From Terebella lapidaria (lineage: Eukaryota > Annelida > Polychaeta > Terebellida > Terebellidae): 64,000 nt of DNA. How positions within the stretch are numbered: position 1 is the stretch's first letter; each line of letters opens with the position of its first letter. Shown here in pieces: positions 13,090 to 23,968 of the stretch. The DNA lies in assembly GCA_949152475.1 (NCBI GenBank), contig OX424563.1, positions 10,947,001 through 11,011,000 on the forward strand, given 5' to 3'. Both the position numbers and the translations under genes were made by a program. The notes under the pieces are model-generated. The model was not told the origin of the DNA. It saw nothing but the letters and a program-made list of their open reading frames with translations, and did not search any database.

Positions 13090-14149
13090 ACAATATACAG
13101 CCATATGATATTGACGTTACATCAAAACCTGCATATGCCTAATTTTTCATTTTCCCCTCCCCCCATGAAATGGCAATGACTGGAACTTTGAAATTGTATG
13201 CACTGTATTGCATGTACAGTTACAATGAATAGAAATTAAATTCAGTTGAAATATTCAGATGGCTGGGTCAAATATTCAAGGCTAATCACTGTGAGCTTAT
13301 GTGCAAAAAGTTGAAGAGAAAATGACCTACCCATGTTCATGATTGAAGGTCACCATACAGTGTCTGCTTTACACGAACACAGGAAACATGCATGACCTTT
13401 AGAATATTAATATAACTTCTATAGGCAAATAGGCGACTGGACTCGGAGTCTCAGTATGCACTGAAAATCTATTTGAAGTACCAGTGATAATTGTGGCTGA
13501 ATATGCTTATTATGCACTGTAAATAAATTTAAAGACTGAACTATCCTCATAGCTCATTGTAGCTGGCGAAATCCAATAGTGTATTGATTTTGTTCATTCT
13601 GTGAACACAATGGAATTCTAAACATGACAAATGGCTAAGTTCTCAGTTCTGTACCGGTATGTAGGTTTTCACAATACCAGTGTTATTTTTTCTTTCACGT
13701 CCCCTATCCTAAAAAAAAACTCTCAACGATCAATACCTGATGAACTATGCAGAATTATGCTCTATGAAAAAAAAATCTAACAGGGTGCACATGCAGAAAA
13801 CTGAACCCCATCTGGCATGCAGTTTATCCAAATGTCAAGTACCTCGATATACATGTACAGTCACACCTCCATTAGTGAACACCTCCGGTCAGTGAACACT
13901 TTTTCCCGGTCCCAAATGAACGCCTATCTTTCAACATTGAGGTGCTCTTCCGATTAGTGAGCACCTCTATACAATGAACAACTCCCTACTGTGAACACTG
14001 TTTCATGGTCCCAAATATCAATTTGCAATACAAATGACCCTCTACTTAGTGAACATGGGCAAATGCACTGTAATCACAGTGATAATTTAGGGCAGATAAT
14101 TCTGTCTTCTGGGCAACAACAAGGTAAACTAGACGTCAAGGCCTAAAGA

Positions 14150-15651
14150 TGCCTTGGAGGCATTTCGGTGTGATGATTAATTTATAATATATACTAGATA
14201 TCGACGAAAATGAAAAATGTCGACTCCGCAAAAAAATTTACCGTTAAAATAATACCCCTTAGACATGTTTGTCTAGGGCGACGAGTCCGAAAAAAATGTC
14301 CGTTTCGCTCTACGACTCACCGTTTCCGAGATAACGACGAAAAAGAAAAATGCCAACTCGGCAAAAAAATTTTTTAGTCAAGGTCAAAGTTCATCCATAA
14401 TACATATAAGATAAATGTTGTCTACAGTGACGAGTCCGAAAATAACGTCCGTTTCGCTCTACGACACACCGTTCCCGAGATATCGACGAAAACGAGAAAT
14501 GCCGACTCGGAAAAAAAATTTCGGGTCAAGGTCAAACTTCATCCATAATACCCCTTAGACATGTTTGCTTAGGGCGACGAGTCCGAAAATAACGTCCGTT
14601 TCGCTCTACGACGCACCGTTTCCGAGATATCGACGAAAACGAAAAATGCCGACTCGGCAAAAAAATTTCGGGTCAAGGTCAAAGTTCATCCATAATACCC
14701 CTTAGACATGTTAGCCTAGGGCGACGAGTCCGAAAATAACGTCCGTTTCGCTGTACGACGCACCGTTTCCGAGATATCGACAAAAACGAAAATGCCGACT
14801 CGGCAAAAAAATTTGGGGTCAATGTCAAAGTTCATCAATAATACCCTTTAGACATGTTTGTCTAGGGCGACGAGTCTGAAAATAACGTTCGTTTCGCTCT
14901 ACGACGCACCGTTTCCGAGATATCGACGAAAACGAAAAATGCCGACTCGGCAAAAAAATTTCGGGTCAAGGTCAAAGTTCATCAATAATATCCCTTAGAC
15001 ATGTTTGTCTAGGGCGACGAGTCCGAAAATAACGTCCGTTTCGCTCTACAACGGACCGTTTCCGAGATATCGACGAAAACGAAAAATGCCGACTCGGCAA
15101 AAAAATTTGGGGTCAAGGTCAAAGTTCATCCATAATACCCCTTAGACATGTGATCGTCTAGGGCGACGAGTCCGAAAATAACGTCCGTTTCGCTCTACGA
15201 CGCACCGTTTCCGAGATATCGACAAAAACGAAAAATGTCGACTCGGCAAAAAAATTTGGGGTCAAGGTCAAAGTTCATCCATAATACCCCTTAGACATGT
15301 TTGTCTAGGGCGACGAGTCCGAAAATAACGTCCGTTTCGCTCTACGATGCACGGTTTCTGAGATATGCAGGAAGCCTCAAGGATGAATCAGCAAAAAATT
15401 ATTTCGACCTCTAGGTCAAAGGTCGCTTGACGGATCGATCCCAAAATCAATAGGGTTCTTCCCTGGTGGCATATGAACCTCCATGCAGAGTTCTGCAACT
15501 ATTGCGTAAATATTTTTCCAGTTATCGTCCGGAAACCAAGTCTCAAAATTAGCCTTGATTTCATCCTCACGGACCTCACGGACCTCGGATCCGGCTCAAA
15601 AAGAATAGGGTTCTGCTAAAACCATAAAGGCATTTCTGCCGAAATGCCTTA
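14150..15651. mobile_element. Nested element with hairpin ends carrying a 147-bp tandem array
   Basis: The left end holds TGCCTTGGAGGCATTTCGG (from 14150), itself a small stem. The right end holds a perfect 10-bp stem, AAGGCATTTC-TGCC-GAAATGCCTT (15628-15651). AGGCATTTCGG at 14158-14168 is repeated inverted as CCGAAATGCCT at 15639-15649, so the two ends are related. Exact ends and target duplication are not resolved. Everything between is the array plus a ~280-bp unique right part. No open frame. Confidence 0.6.
14170..15365. repeat. Tandem array, about 8 units of ~147 bp
   Basis: The word GACGAGTC starts at 14280, 14429, 14576, 14723, 14869, 15016, 15165 and 15312, giving periods of 146-149. 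Units share CCGTTTCCGAGATATCGAC, TGCCGACTCGGCAAAAAAAT, TCAAGGTCAAAGTTCATC and CTTAGACATG. Stops occur in the frames checked, so it is not a protein repeat. Five units keep an exact AGGTCAAAGTTCA (14381, 14676, 14969, 15116, 15265), a DR1 nuclear-receptor motif. Two units carry variants of it. Confidence 0.92.
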
Positions 15652-16068
15652 ATAACATGTCTCACGCACTGTTGTGCCTGGTTGCATCTTACCAGATTCT
15701 GCCTAACTGGTGTTTCCACAGCCTAGATCATACAATAGGAAGACACAAGAATTTACTGCAGGGTAGGGTGACCTTATCTACTCAAGCAGATTATTATCAG
15801 CTTGAGCATGTTGACATCATTGTTATGACATCATAATTATTATTAGTTATTATTAATCATCGTTTTATGGGGCCTGCCCAGTGTGATACTTATGTCTATG
15901 ACATGCAGTACTTGAGCAGATTTCTAGGTTTCTAAGTTGTTACATAAATATTTCTTTCTCAGATGTTTCTTTTTATCTCGATGGTGATTTTTCCGATTAG
16001 TGAACACCTCCATATAGTGAACATTTTTACTGGGTTCCACAGGTGTTCACTAATCGGAGGTTTGACTG

Positions 16069-19000
16069 TATGTCAAATACTGATGTGCCGTAATCCCTTG
16101 AAATCCAACCACATCATCAACTGTGTCTATTCTGAGTCATGTACTTAGGAGAAAAAATGCAAAATGATTGGCAGATATATTCAATGTGTAAGCCATGACT
16201 CTCAACATCGAAAAATCTCTATGATATCACATTATGGAACTGTCGTACATGCTGTAGAGGAAAGGAGGAAAATTATTTGACTTTTTTTTCAACTTACCTT
16301 TTTTGAACGTCTGATGTTGGATAAAGTTGAAAGTCTTAGAGAATTTCCTTGAGAATCTACGAGATAATGCAAACATAGCCATACTGTCGAGTTATTTGGA
16401 ACCTATCCACGCTCAGCAGTAACTAAGAAAAAGGCACAATGTGGCAAAGCGTCTGTGAAACTCCGTGACCGTCCTACTTCACGAATCCAATGATGAAATT
16501 CCTAGACCGTCGACCATTTCCTGGCCGGGTCCACGGTGCCACAGGGAAGCAGATGTTCTTAGTCTCTTTCACGTAACAGGCGGCTTCCAATGTAATCAGC
16601 CTGTATAATACATTCCTGCGTGCCAGTGCGGGGACCGCACAACTGGCAGCCAGCGAGCAAGCGAGAGAACGGTGATCACTCGGCCAGAGACGGCGACGGA
16701 CGGTGGAAGTGTGCTCGGTGCTTTGTATGTCCCTGGACGAGCTCTGTCAATACCATGGGACATTCACCCGAGGGGGCGGGTCACTGTGGGGGTGAGGGGG
16801 TTGGGGGGCGGATCATATACTAGTGTGATAGCAAATGTCCAGTCAACAATCGGTTCCATGTATCGTTCGTGAAACACATTGATACCAAGGGGACACTCGA
16901 CCTGAGAGACTGTAGGCGTCAGCTGTCCAATGTCAATGCAATTTGTGTGCCCAGCTCAAATTGGACATGAAACACTCTTAGTATCTCCAGAGGTTGTCCA
17001 GACCAAGCTAAAAATAAACAAAGTCATTAGGCATGATTGCGCAATTTCCCCGTGACACACGAGTGTCATCGATCATACCGCTCTAAATATTTGCCGTCAT
17101 ACTTTGAACGACAGCTTTTCCCTTATCTGCCAAAGATCACGGAAGATTCAAAGAGCCATTTTTGAAACACTCTGTTTGCGTCCTGTGACCCTCCCGAAAC
17201 CTTCCTGCCATCAGCATCGATTCTTGAGCTGCGGGCCTTCACCTTTCATCCAATATGTATTCTCGTCAAGATGTGATTTGGCTCGCGGACGGAGCCTCTG
17301 ATTACGAGAGACACGATAGGGAGACCATTGATGAGGTGCTAAGTGATTGAACTAGCCTGTGACACAACTGATTAATCTGGGTCACGTCTGCAACTTCCGA
17401 TTTCTTCACAACGAAAATCTCACCACAAACACCGACAATCCGGTATCATAGACTCTGCCTTTGGCAGACGCTCTCCAATACAGCGGGAGAGGGGAAGCCA
17501 AGAGAATATCAAGTCTAAGAGCGTCTAGAGACCAAAGGGTTTGAAGGAGTGCCCCGTCACGAGCCCTAGGGATCGGATAGATCTAACCTTCACATTATCT
17601 CCACAACGGTTGGAATTGTTTGGCACCAAATAGATGGCGATTGTGGTTAGAGCAAACAACAGCCCTCAGGGGTGACCTTTAGGGGCCTCCCCTGTTTGTG
17701 TGAAGCTGTGAGAACTGATTCACGTTTGCATTTTGTCAGGTGATTCTTAAAAGCAAGCTCCTTGTTATTGCTACACTTGGGCTGCCACACACACCTTTTA
17801 TCAGATAAACCCAAGAATATCGGCTCTTTTGCCCTGAACCCCAGTTCCTATTTGCTCTTCCTCTCCCAAGCAAAGGGTCAATATTCCTGGACAGCTGTGG
17901 CTTCGATTTTGAGATGGATGTTTCACTTCACAATACAGCAACGTCGTCGCGGTCGCGTTTTTTCTATTTCTGCATCCACAGATGTTCGACTGGGAGAGTA
18001 GCTTGACATTTCCATTATCACTAGTGAGTGAGGAGTGTCGTGTATCTGAACTCTTGCATTACCCAACTCTCTTCTGTGATCAATCTTGATTCCCTGTTTG
18101 CTGTGGCTAGCAAATAGAGGGATTTTTCACATAATCACCTACAACGACATTTCTATCCCAAGGCACAAGCGAGAGAGACCTTCCTGACAGCTCATGATCC
18201 ATTGCTCATAAACACGGCACAGACTTGAATGAGAAAGGCCAAGATTACATGTCCTGTTTCAAGATATTCCACATCAAATTTGTACTGAGTTTTTGTGATC
18301 TTAAATTTCAATCCATCTCATTCACATCGCGTAGGGTTTCAGAAGATGGGAAAGATTGTGTTCTAATTGAAATGAAATGAGAACAGTCTTGCGTACGCAT
18401 TATTACCAGAAAACGTGTAATTCTCAGATTCATTAATCAAATCTTCATTAATCGACAGGGTAATGATAACAGATCTTCATCCGTCCCCTACAGTAGCTGT
18501 TTTACAACAATACATACATGTAAATTCTCCCAAGCCTCTTTGATTCCACTCATAAATACACAGCATTCCACCTATCCAAGTTTATCACTGATGAACGATT
18601 ATCAGTTCACTACCAGCACTACTACAATATTGCAACAACTGATCCCACATACAATAGCACCTCTATTTACCTATACACAGCAGTGTAAACAATTAAGGCC
18701 TGCAAGTGCAACAATAGCCTGTTATTGCAAGGTTACCCATAAATTACTTCGAAAACCTGCTTGTTCTCCGACTGCAAGCCCCCTTCAATTTGATCGCTGG
18801 TGGAAGCAACAGGGGATATCGAATGCCCTAGATTCAGTGAAACAATACCGCAGAAGGCCGTGTTGTTTGCATAGACGGCATGCCCAGTGTGCGGTTCGCG
18901 TTTCCAAACCAGCATCGACAAGGTGAATCTAACACCGCTCACTAATCAGGCTTGGTGGTCACCCGCATATCCACACGGAAAACCAACACTTGTCGCCGGT

Positions 19001-20028
19001 GAATGGCTGATAATCCAATCTCTCAGCTCACGTGGGACTAGTGGACCATAATGGCAAGATCACGGCCTATTGATGGTCCTCCTCAAGGCAAACACATAAA
19101 GCAAAGACAGCAGTATGTCCATCACTCATCCAATCAGGCATTGTTTCTGTTTTGTAGCGATATGCGGTTCACGTGTAGAATCTCTGATATTCGCGGTGGA
19201 GTATGGTTGCGTCCTTGTCAGTCGGGGAGATGCTTGTTGTTGATGGGGGGTGGTTCGTGAGGGTGTGATACCCAGCTATGGGCTCCGCTGATCTACAGTG
19301 TAGTCACAGCTGCTGCAGTGAAATCAGCAGTGTTTCCCAATCCATGAACATTCTTTGCTCAATGCCTATAATTATCATTACGCGACTCTACCGTGTAATA
19401 TCCGTGCTCGTTGTTAACAAACCCAGTCTCTAAGTGTGGCGCGCTCACGTCTCAACTAACGAGTCTTCTTCAGCATTCGTCGGGAGACTCGGCCAACAAT
19501 GCACAGCGACGCATCGAATCAACGAACGACCGTCCAGTGCTTGTCGCCATTTAGTTACACATGCACTGCGGCCTTGATATTGATATACCACTATTGCCGC
19601 AATTTTCTGCCGACTGCACACCATTTTCTCTCGAGGTGCGGCGAGGTTTTTTCTCTCTCTTTTTCCCCCCGCCTAGATGTAACCACCTGTGCTGTGCAAA
19701 TCTAACAGTAGTTGCTGAGCGAGTACCCTACTTTACGATTGGCCGTCTTGCTGTCCCCTTGATTTTATGCAGCACTAGTCATTACATTAACGTCTACGGT
19801 GGTCCAGTGCCGACAGGGCGCGATGATGTTCAGCTATGACTGGTGCATGTAAGTGGCAGATTTTGGTGGAGAATCCGTGCCGCCAACATTCCACGTGAGC
19901 AGAATTCTGTCTCAATCAAGCAGCCGAACTAGTGAGCGAGGGAGAGATTTGAGTGAGCAGACAAGACAACCAATGAGGCAGGAACTAGCACCGTCAGTGA
20001 AAGCGACAGCACTTTGAAAACTCTAAAC
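16069..20028. other. Intronic or intergenic DNA, nothing recognised
   Basis: Mostly single-copy sequence, somewhat GC-richer at 16600-16860. Open frames here have no family similarity and no matching splice phase. No repeat boundaries were recognised. Confidence 0.45.
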
Positions 20029-20230
20029 CCCCGAAACAACAACAGCTTAGCGCGTTTCTGAGCCGCTTCCAAGGACGTTTTCGACGGGTCTCGGGGAATT
20101 TGTTTGACGGCGGTGGCCAATCTGCCGATTTTCTGCCTAACTCTTCCAGGTCATGTCTTGTCAGTCCATAGCGGACGTCACCCGCCACACACCCTGAGCT
20201 TCTATTCCTCCCTATTGAAATCAATGTCAC
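20029..20230 (-). CDS. Candidate alternative 5' coding exon of KChIP with Cys cluster
   Basis: The minus-strand frame ends in RRKRPWKRLRNALSCCCFG, then a GT at 20028-20027 in phase 1. That joins to the AC starting the 11436 exon as a GAC codon, giving ...CCCFG-DHDLDEL. A basic helix followed by a Cys cluster just before this junction resembles the palmitoylated N-termini of vertebrate KChIP2/3/4 (KxRxxKLLPCC-type). The weak points are a non-consensus donor (GTTTAG), no in-frame ATG after the stop at about 20231, and no strong acceptor. The true 5' edge and start exon are therefore unknown; the upper limit given is only the open frame. Similarity and phase are seen; the function is inferred. 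Confidence 0.45.
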
Positions 20231-22445
20231 ATCAACCTAGAATGTACATATATGTGTGCAGAATAAAGGGACAATTCTCTTCTTGCCAATGTTTAAGAGT
20301 TTGAGGAAGATCTCTCAACAGATTCCAGTACTTGACAAATGATAAGAGAGGCTGCTACAATGATGAAGACTCAAGAATTAATTCTGCATTATGGTTAGAT
20401 GCATACCTAATAACTTCCACCAAGACAATTTTACTGACAGGCGCACCTCCCCGAACTGTCATAGCTGTCTTTCCAGTATAGTACATCACTGGGTGAGGCA
20501 GCTTCAATAAAAGCAGCCAGCTGACTTGAATGCAAGGCTGTAAATGTCTACTAAGTCTCATACCGAAATTCCGGAGGCGATAAACTGATAAAAGCTGATA
20601 AAAGTGCATAGTATACAACTGTGCAACATTCCTTATCGCATTTATTGCGTAACATGTCACACACTCAACAAGCTTATTTCCCCTCGGCCTACTGGGCGCC
20701 CCGGAATTCATGTAATTTACAGCGGAACCCCTGATAACCTGTCGTGTCATAAAAACGAACGGCCATCGGAGGAGTTGTAAATGACTCTGGAATCTCTCCT
20801 TTTGTATTCACATATTAGCAAGAAAGGTCGTTCCCATTTTTTTCTGCAGTGACGCCAAAATTGGGAAGCCTTTTTAAAAAAAAAACATTTCTTTTCATTA
20901 CAGGATGTAGATGCTACTCTGATCTTTCCGTGAATGGTGCCAAATGATAAATATGACCAATATCACCACGGTTACATGGCAATCTTGATGCCACGAGGCC
21001 GATTATTGGTGATAAATTTTCTGCGGAGATCGCTCGCTGACGGTCGCTGTTTTTACAAGTGACAACATGTTGTGCCCCTCGATGTGACTTCTGACGCACG
21101 CACGGACGCAATCTTGGCAGAGAAAAAAAAATTATTTTCTAATAAATGATAGATACTTCAATCTTGTGATGCTGATAAGAAAGATTTTAATTTGCAGTTT
21201 TTCTGAAGAGGTTAGCAAAGGAGGAAAATAACAAAGATACTCCAGGAATATATCGATATTCAAGCAGCCCTAGTATCTGGGGGGGGGGGGGGGGGGTGTG
21301 GGCAACACAATTTGGCTTTTGTCAAAAAACTGGAAGATCTCATTCTGTACAACAAGACATTAGTTACCAACATTACCAAATATTCATCCTCTGTAAATTT
21401 CAGGCCAACAATGTAATTATTTTCTTTTGAAATGAAACCACAGAGGGGAACACAGAGAGGGAAAAGAGGGAAAGTCCTAATATATTTGCTGAAGCAAATA
21501 TACTCCGGTAGGAGTTGTTCACTCTAAAAGTATGAGCGGGCAGACTATTTGGCAGAAATCACTGCAAGGAACAAAACGCCCAATTAAATTTTGTGTCAAA
21601 TTTAATAGATATATGTTGAACAAGAAAATGCAGCTAACTGCGGGAGACGACATTAGAGCTCGAGCACACCATCAGCACCACGAGACCTGAATATATCTTA
21701 CACAACGTTCCCCCCCCCCCCCCCTCACAAAAGAAGAAAATTGAAACATATCATGTCCCACATGATTCCAATTCATTCCCGTATATTATGATGAAACACA
21801 TAGGCCTACTTCAATCATATTCCTAATGAGTAAACATAAAACGCCTGATAAAATGATATTGAACCTCAATAAAATATCCTTAAAATATTGGAAACTATGA
21901 GGAATATCTGCATCTGATATCATGATATATAGATAACACATGCATACTGAGCAAATTAAAAGACCAGTTTCAAATAAAAAGGTTTCGCAACCCAGCATGG
22001 AACACCTTGTCATGTGATAAAATATGTCCAATTACGGTAAATGTAGTCGTGGTACCGCGGCAGACGAATCGCTGTGTTTACTTCATGACACCAAAGAAGG
22101 CCACACGCAAGGTTACATGTACATGCATGCACAAAATGCTGCACAGAAAATTGTGCGTTCCAAAGTACGCGTCATTGCGGTAAAATTTGCTTTGCATTCT
22201 GGGAACGTGAATCTCCATCGGCTCCGCCATTTTGACGTTTTCCAGACGAGCTGACCATTTTGCGTAATTTTCTCAAACCTAACACGTCGATTTATGCATT
22301 ATATATCTGTGGAATATTCAAAGCTTGCCATCAAATCGAGAGATTTTATGTCAAGGACGAAGAAAATCCTCATTTGAAGTAGGTGTACAAAGGTTTACAT
22401 GCGAAAACGGGCGTCGATAAGTTGGCATGAAACCTCCATAAAAAA
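20231..22445. other. Non-coding DNA with G and C homopolymers
   Basis: Holds an 18-base G tract at 21279-21296, a 15-base C tract at 21710-21724 and the hairpin at 21481-21502. No supported gene. Confidence 0.45.
21481..21502. repeat. Perfect 10-bp stem hairpin
   Basis: TATATTTGCT-GA-AGCAAATATA, followed by the smaller stem CTCC-GGTA-GGAG. This could be the tip of an unrecognised transposon; no mate end was found. Confidence 0.5.
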
Positions 22446-23968
22446 TTAGCCCAAAGGCTAAGATAGGTTACCGGACAATTTTGGTTTGGCCATGGCAGCA
22501 TTGGCAGGTAACAGACCTTGAGATTTACCAGTCAAGGTTCGCAGTGTAAACATATGACCTTGGGATTTACCAATCAAGGTCATCCGTATGAACTTCGATG
22601 TAACCATTACATGTATGTGTGCGGCATTTGATATTCTATATGTTGGGTGGAATCGTTTAGGCCGCTCAGGTCAATTTACACATTCCAAGTCAGACATTTG
22701 GCACTCAAGGTCATCTGACGTCAAGTTCAAGGTCTTCATTAGTTGTGCCATATATGTCTTCCTATATGTTCATAATGCAAACATGAGCTCTATCTGCAAG
22801 CATTTCATCTACAAAGGCAAATCTGGGCATTTTTTGACCCCAAAATGGCTGTTTTGACCTTTCAAGGTCATCGAAGGTCAAATTCAAGGTCACCACACAA
22901 GTCGCCATATATGACTTCCCATTTGAAAGTGCCAATTTCTAAGCTCTATCTTCAAGCGTTCTATGAGTACAGTCCTGGCAGCTCCCATTATGAAGGAAAA
23001 AAGTGCCGAAAATTTTCTAAGTCCAAAATTTTTTTCAAAGGGTGAAAATTTTTTTTTGCCTAGAAATGGCCCAAAATGGATAGTAATGTTATTTGGGGCG
23101 AAAAATTTTTTTTTCGCCGACTCGTCAAAAATTCAAAATGGCCGCCACACTGAGATCGGCGATTCAAGGGCAACAAAACTTATACACGTCACAGAGGTAT
23201 ATAAGAGGAATCTTTTTAAGCAAAAATCTCAAAACTGATCAGACAGTTTTTGAGAAAATACAGACCAGGTGCAAATTTGAGCGTTTTTCGACCCAAAAAT
23301 GGCTGTTTTGACCTTTCAAGGTCATCCAAGGTCAAATTCAAGGTCACCACACAAGTCGCCATATATGACTTCCCATTTGAAAGTGCCAATTTCTAAGCTC
23401 AATCTTCAAGCGTTCTATGAGTACAGTCCGGACAGCTCCCATTATGGAGGGAAAAAGTGCCGAAAATTTTCTGTCCAAAATTTTTTTCAAAGGGTGAAAA
23501 TTTTTTTTTGCCCTAGAAATGGCCCAAAATGGATAGTAATGCGATTTGGGGCGAAAAAAATTTTTTTCGCCGACCCGCCAAAAATTCAAAATGGCCGCCA
23601 CACGGAAACCGGCAGATTTAGGGCAACCAAACTTATACATATCACAGAGGTATATGAGGGGAATCTTTTGAAACCAAAAACTCAAAACTGATCAGACAGT
23701 TTTTGAGAAAATGGCCGTCAAAGTCCAAAATTCAGCGTTTTTCGACAAAAACGGCCGTCGTTTTGAAAAAAATGCGAAAATCAAAAAAAAAAAAAAAATA
23801 CCTCCTTCTCAAAATATTTTTAGGCATTTTTGTGCAAAATTTCAGAAAGATTCGATCGTTAACTTTAAAGATAAAAATGTTAACGCCGGACGGCCGGCCG
23901 GACGGACGGACGGACGATGGACGCAACGCCATGCCAATAGGTTATCGGACCAAAGGTCCGGTAACCTA
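22446..23968. mobile_element. Hairpin-ended non-autonomous transposon, copy 1 (with internal duplication)
   Basis: It starts with a stem TTAGCC-CAAA-GGCTAA (22446-22461), followed by TAGGTTACCGGAC (22464-22476). It ends with the inverse GTCCGGTAACCTA (23956-23968), inside a 12-bp stem with an AAA loop (23940-23966, one G-T pair). A GGAC-rich microsatellite precedes the right stem. A second copy at 38907-39937 matches along its length. Here a ~454-bp block is duplicated in tandem (GGCTGTTTTGACC at 22847 and 23301). Long open frames inside are A- and T-rich read-through, not a transposase. It contains six exact TCAAGGTCA words. It may be a TIR element or Helentron-like (subterminal inverted repeats, microsatellite, 3' hairpin). 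Confidence 0.82.

Larger units (their letters stand above)
13858..16068. mobile_element. Pogo/Tigger-like (Tc1/mariner) element, interrupted by a nested insertion
   Basis: The ends are CAGTCACACCTCC (13858) and GGAGGTTTGACTG (ending 16068), imperfect inverted repeats that continue with ATTAGTGAACACCT on both sides. The element is flanked by TA at 13856-13857 and 16069-16070, as expected for a TA target duplication. The CAGTCAAACCTC-type end and TA target are known for pogo/Tigger families. No transposase frame is visible and several internal copies of the TIR-like AGTGAACAC text occur, so it is non-autonomous. A second element (about 14150-15651) splits it. Confidence 0.75.

Noticed and set aside
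14170..15365. Regular repeats considered as a CRISPR array
   Set aside because: Units repeat along their whole length with no unique spacers, and the context is a eukaryotic genome.
23299..23691. 130-residue + strand open frame, with a similar one at 39279-39674
   Set aside because: Both lie in the hairpin-ended transposon copies and differ by indels. The opposite strand is also open and the peptide has no recognisable domain, so it is low-complexity read-through, not a transposase.
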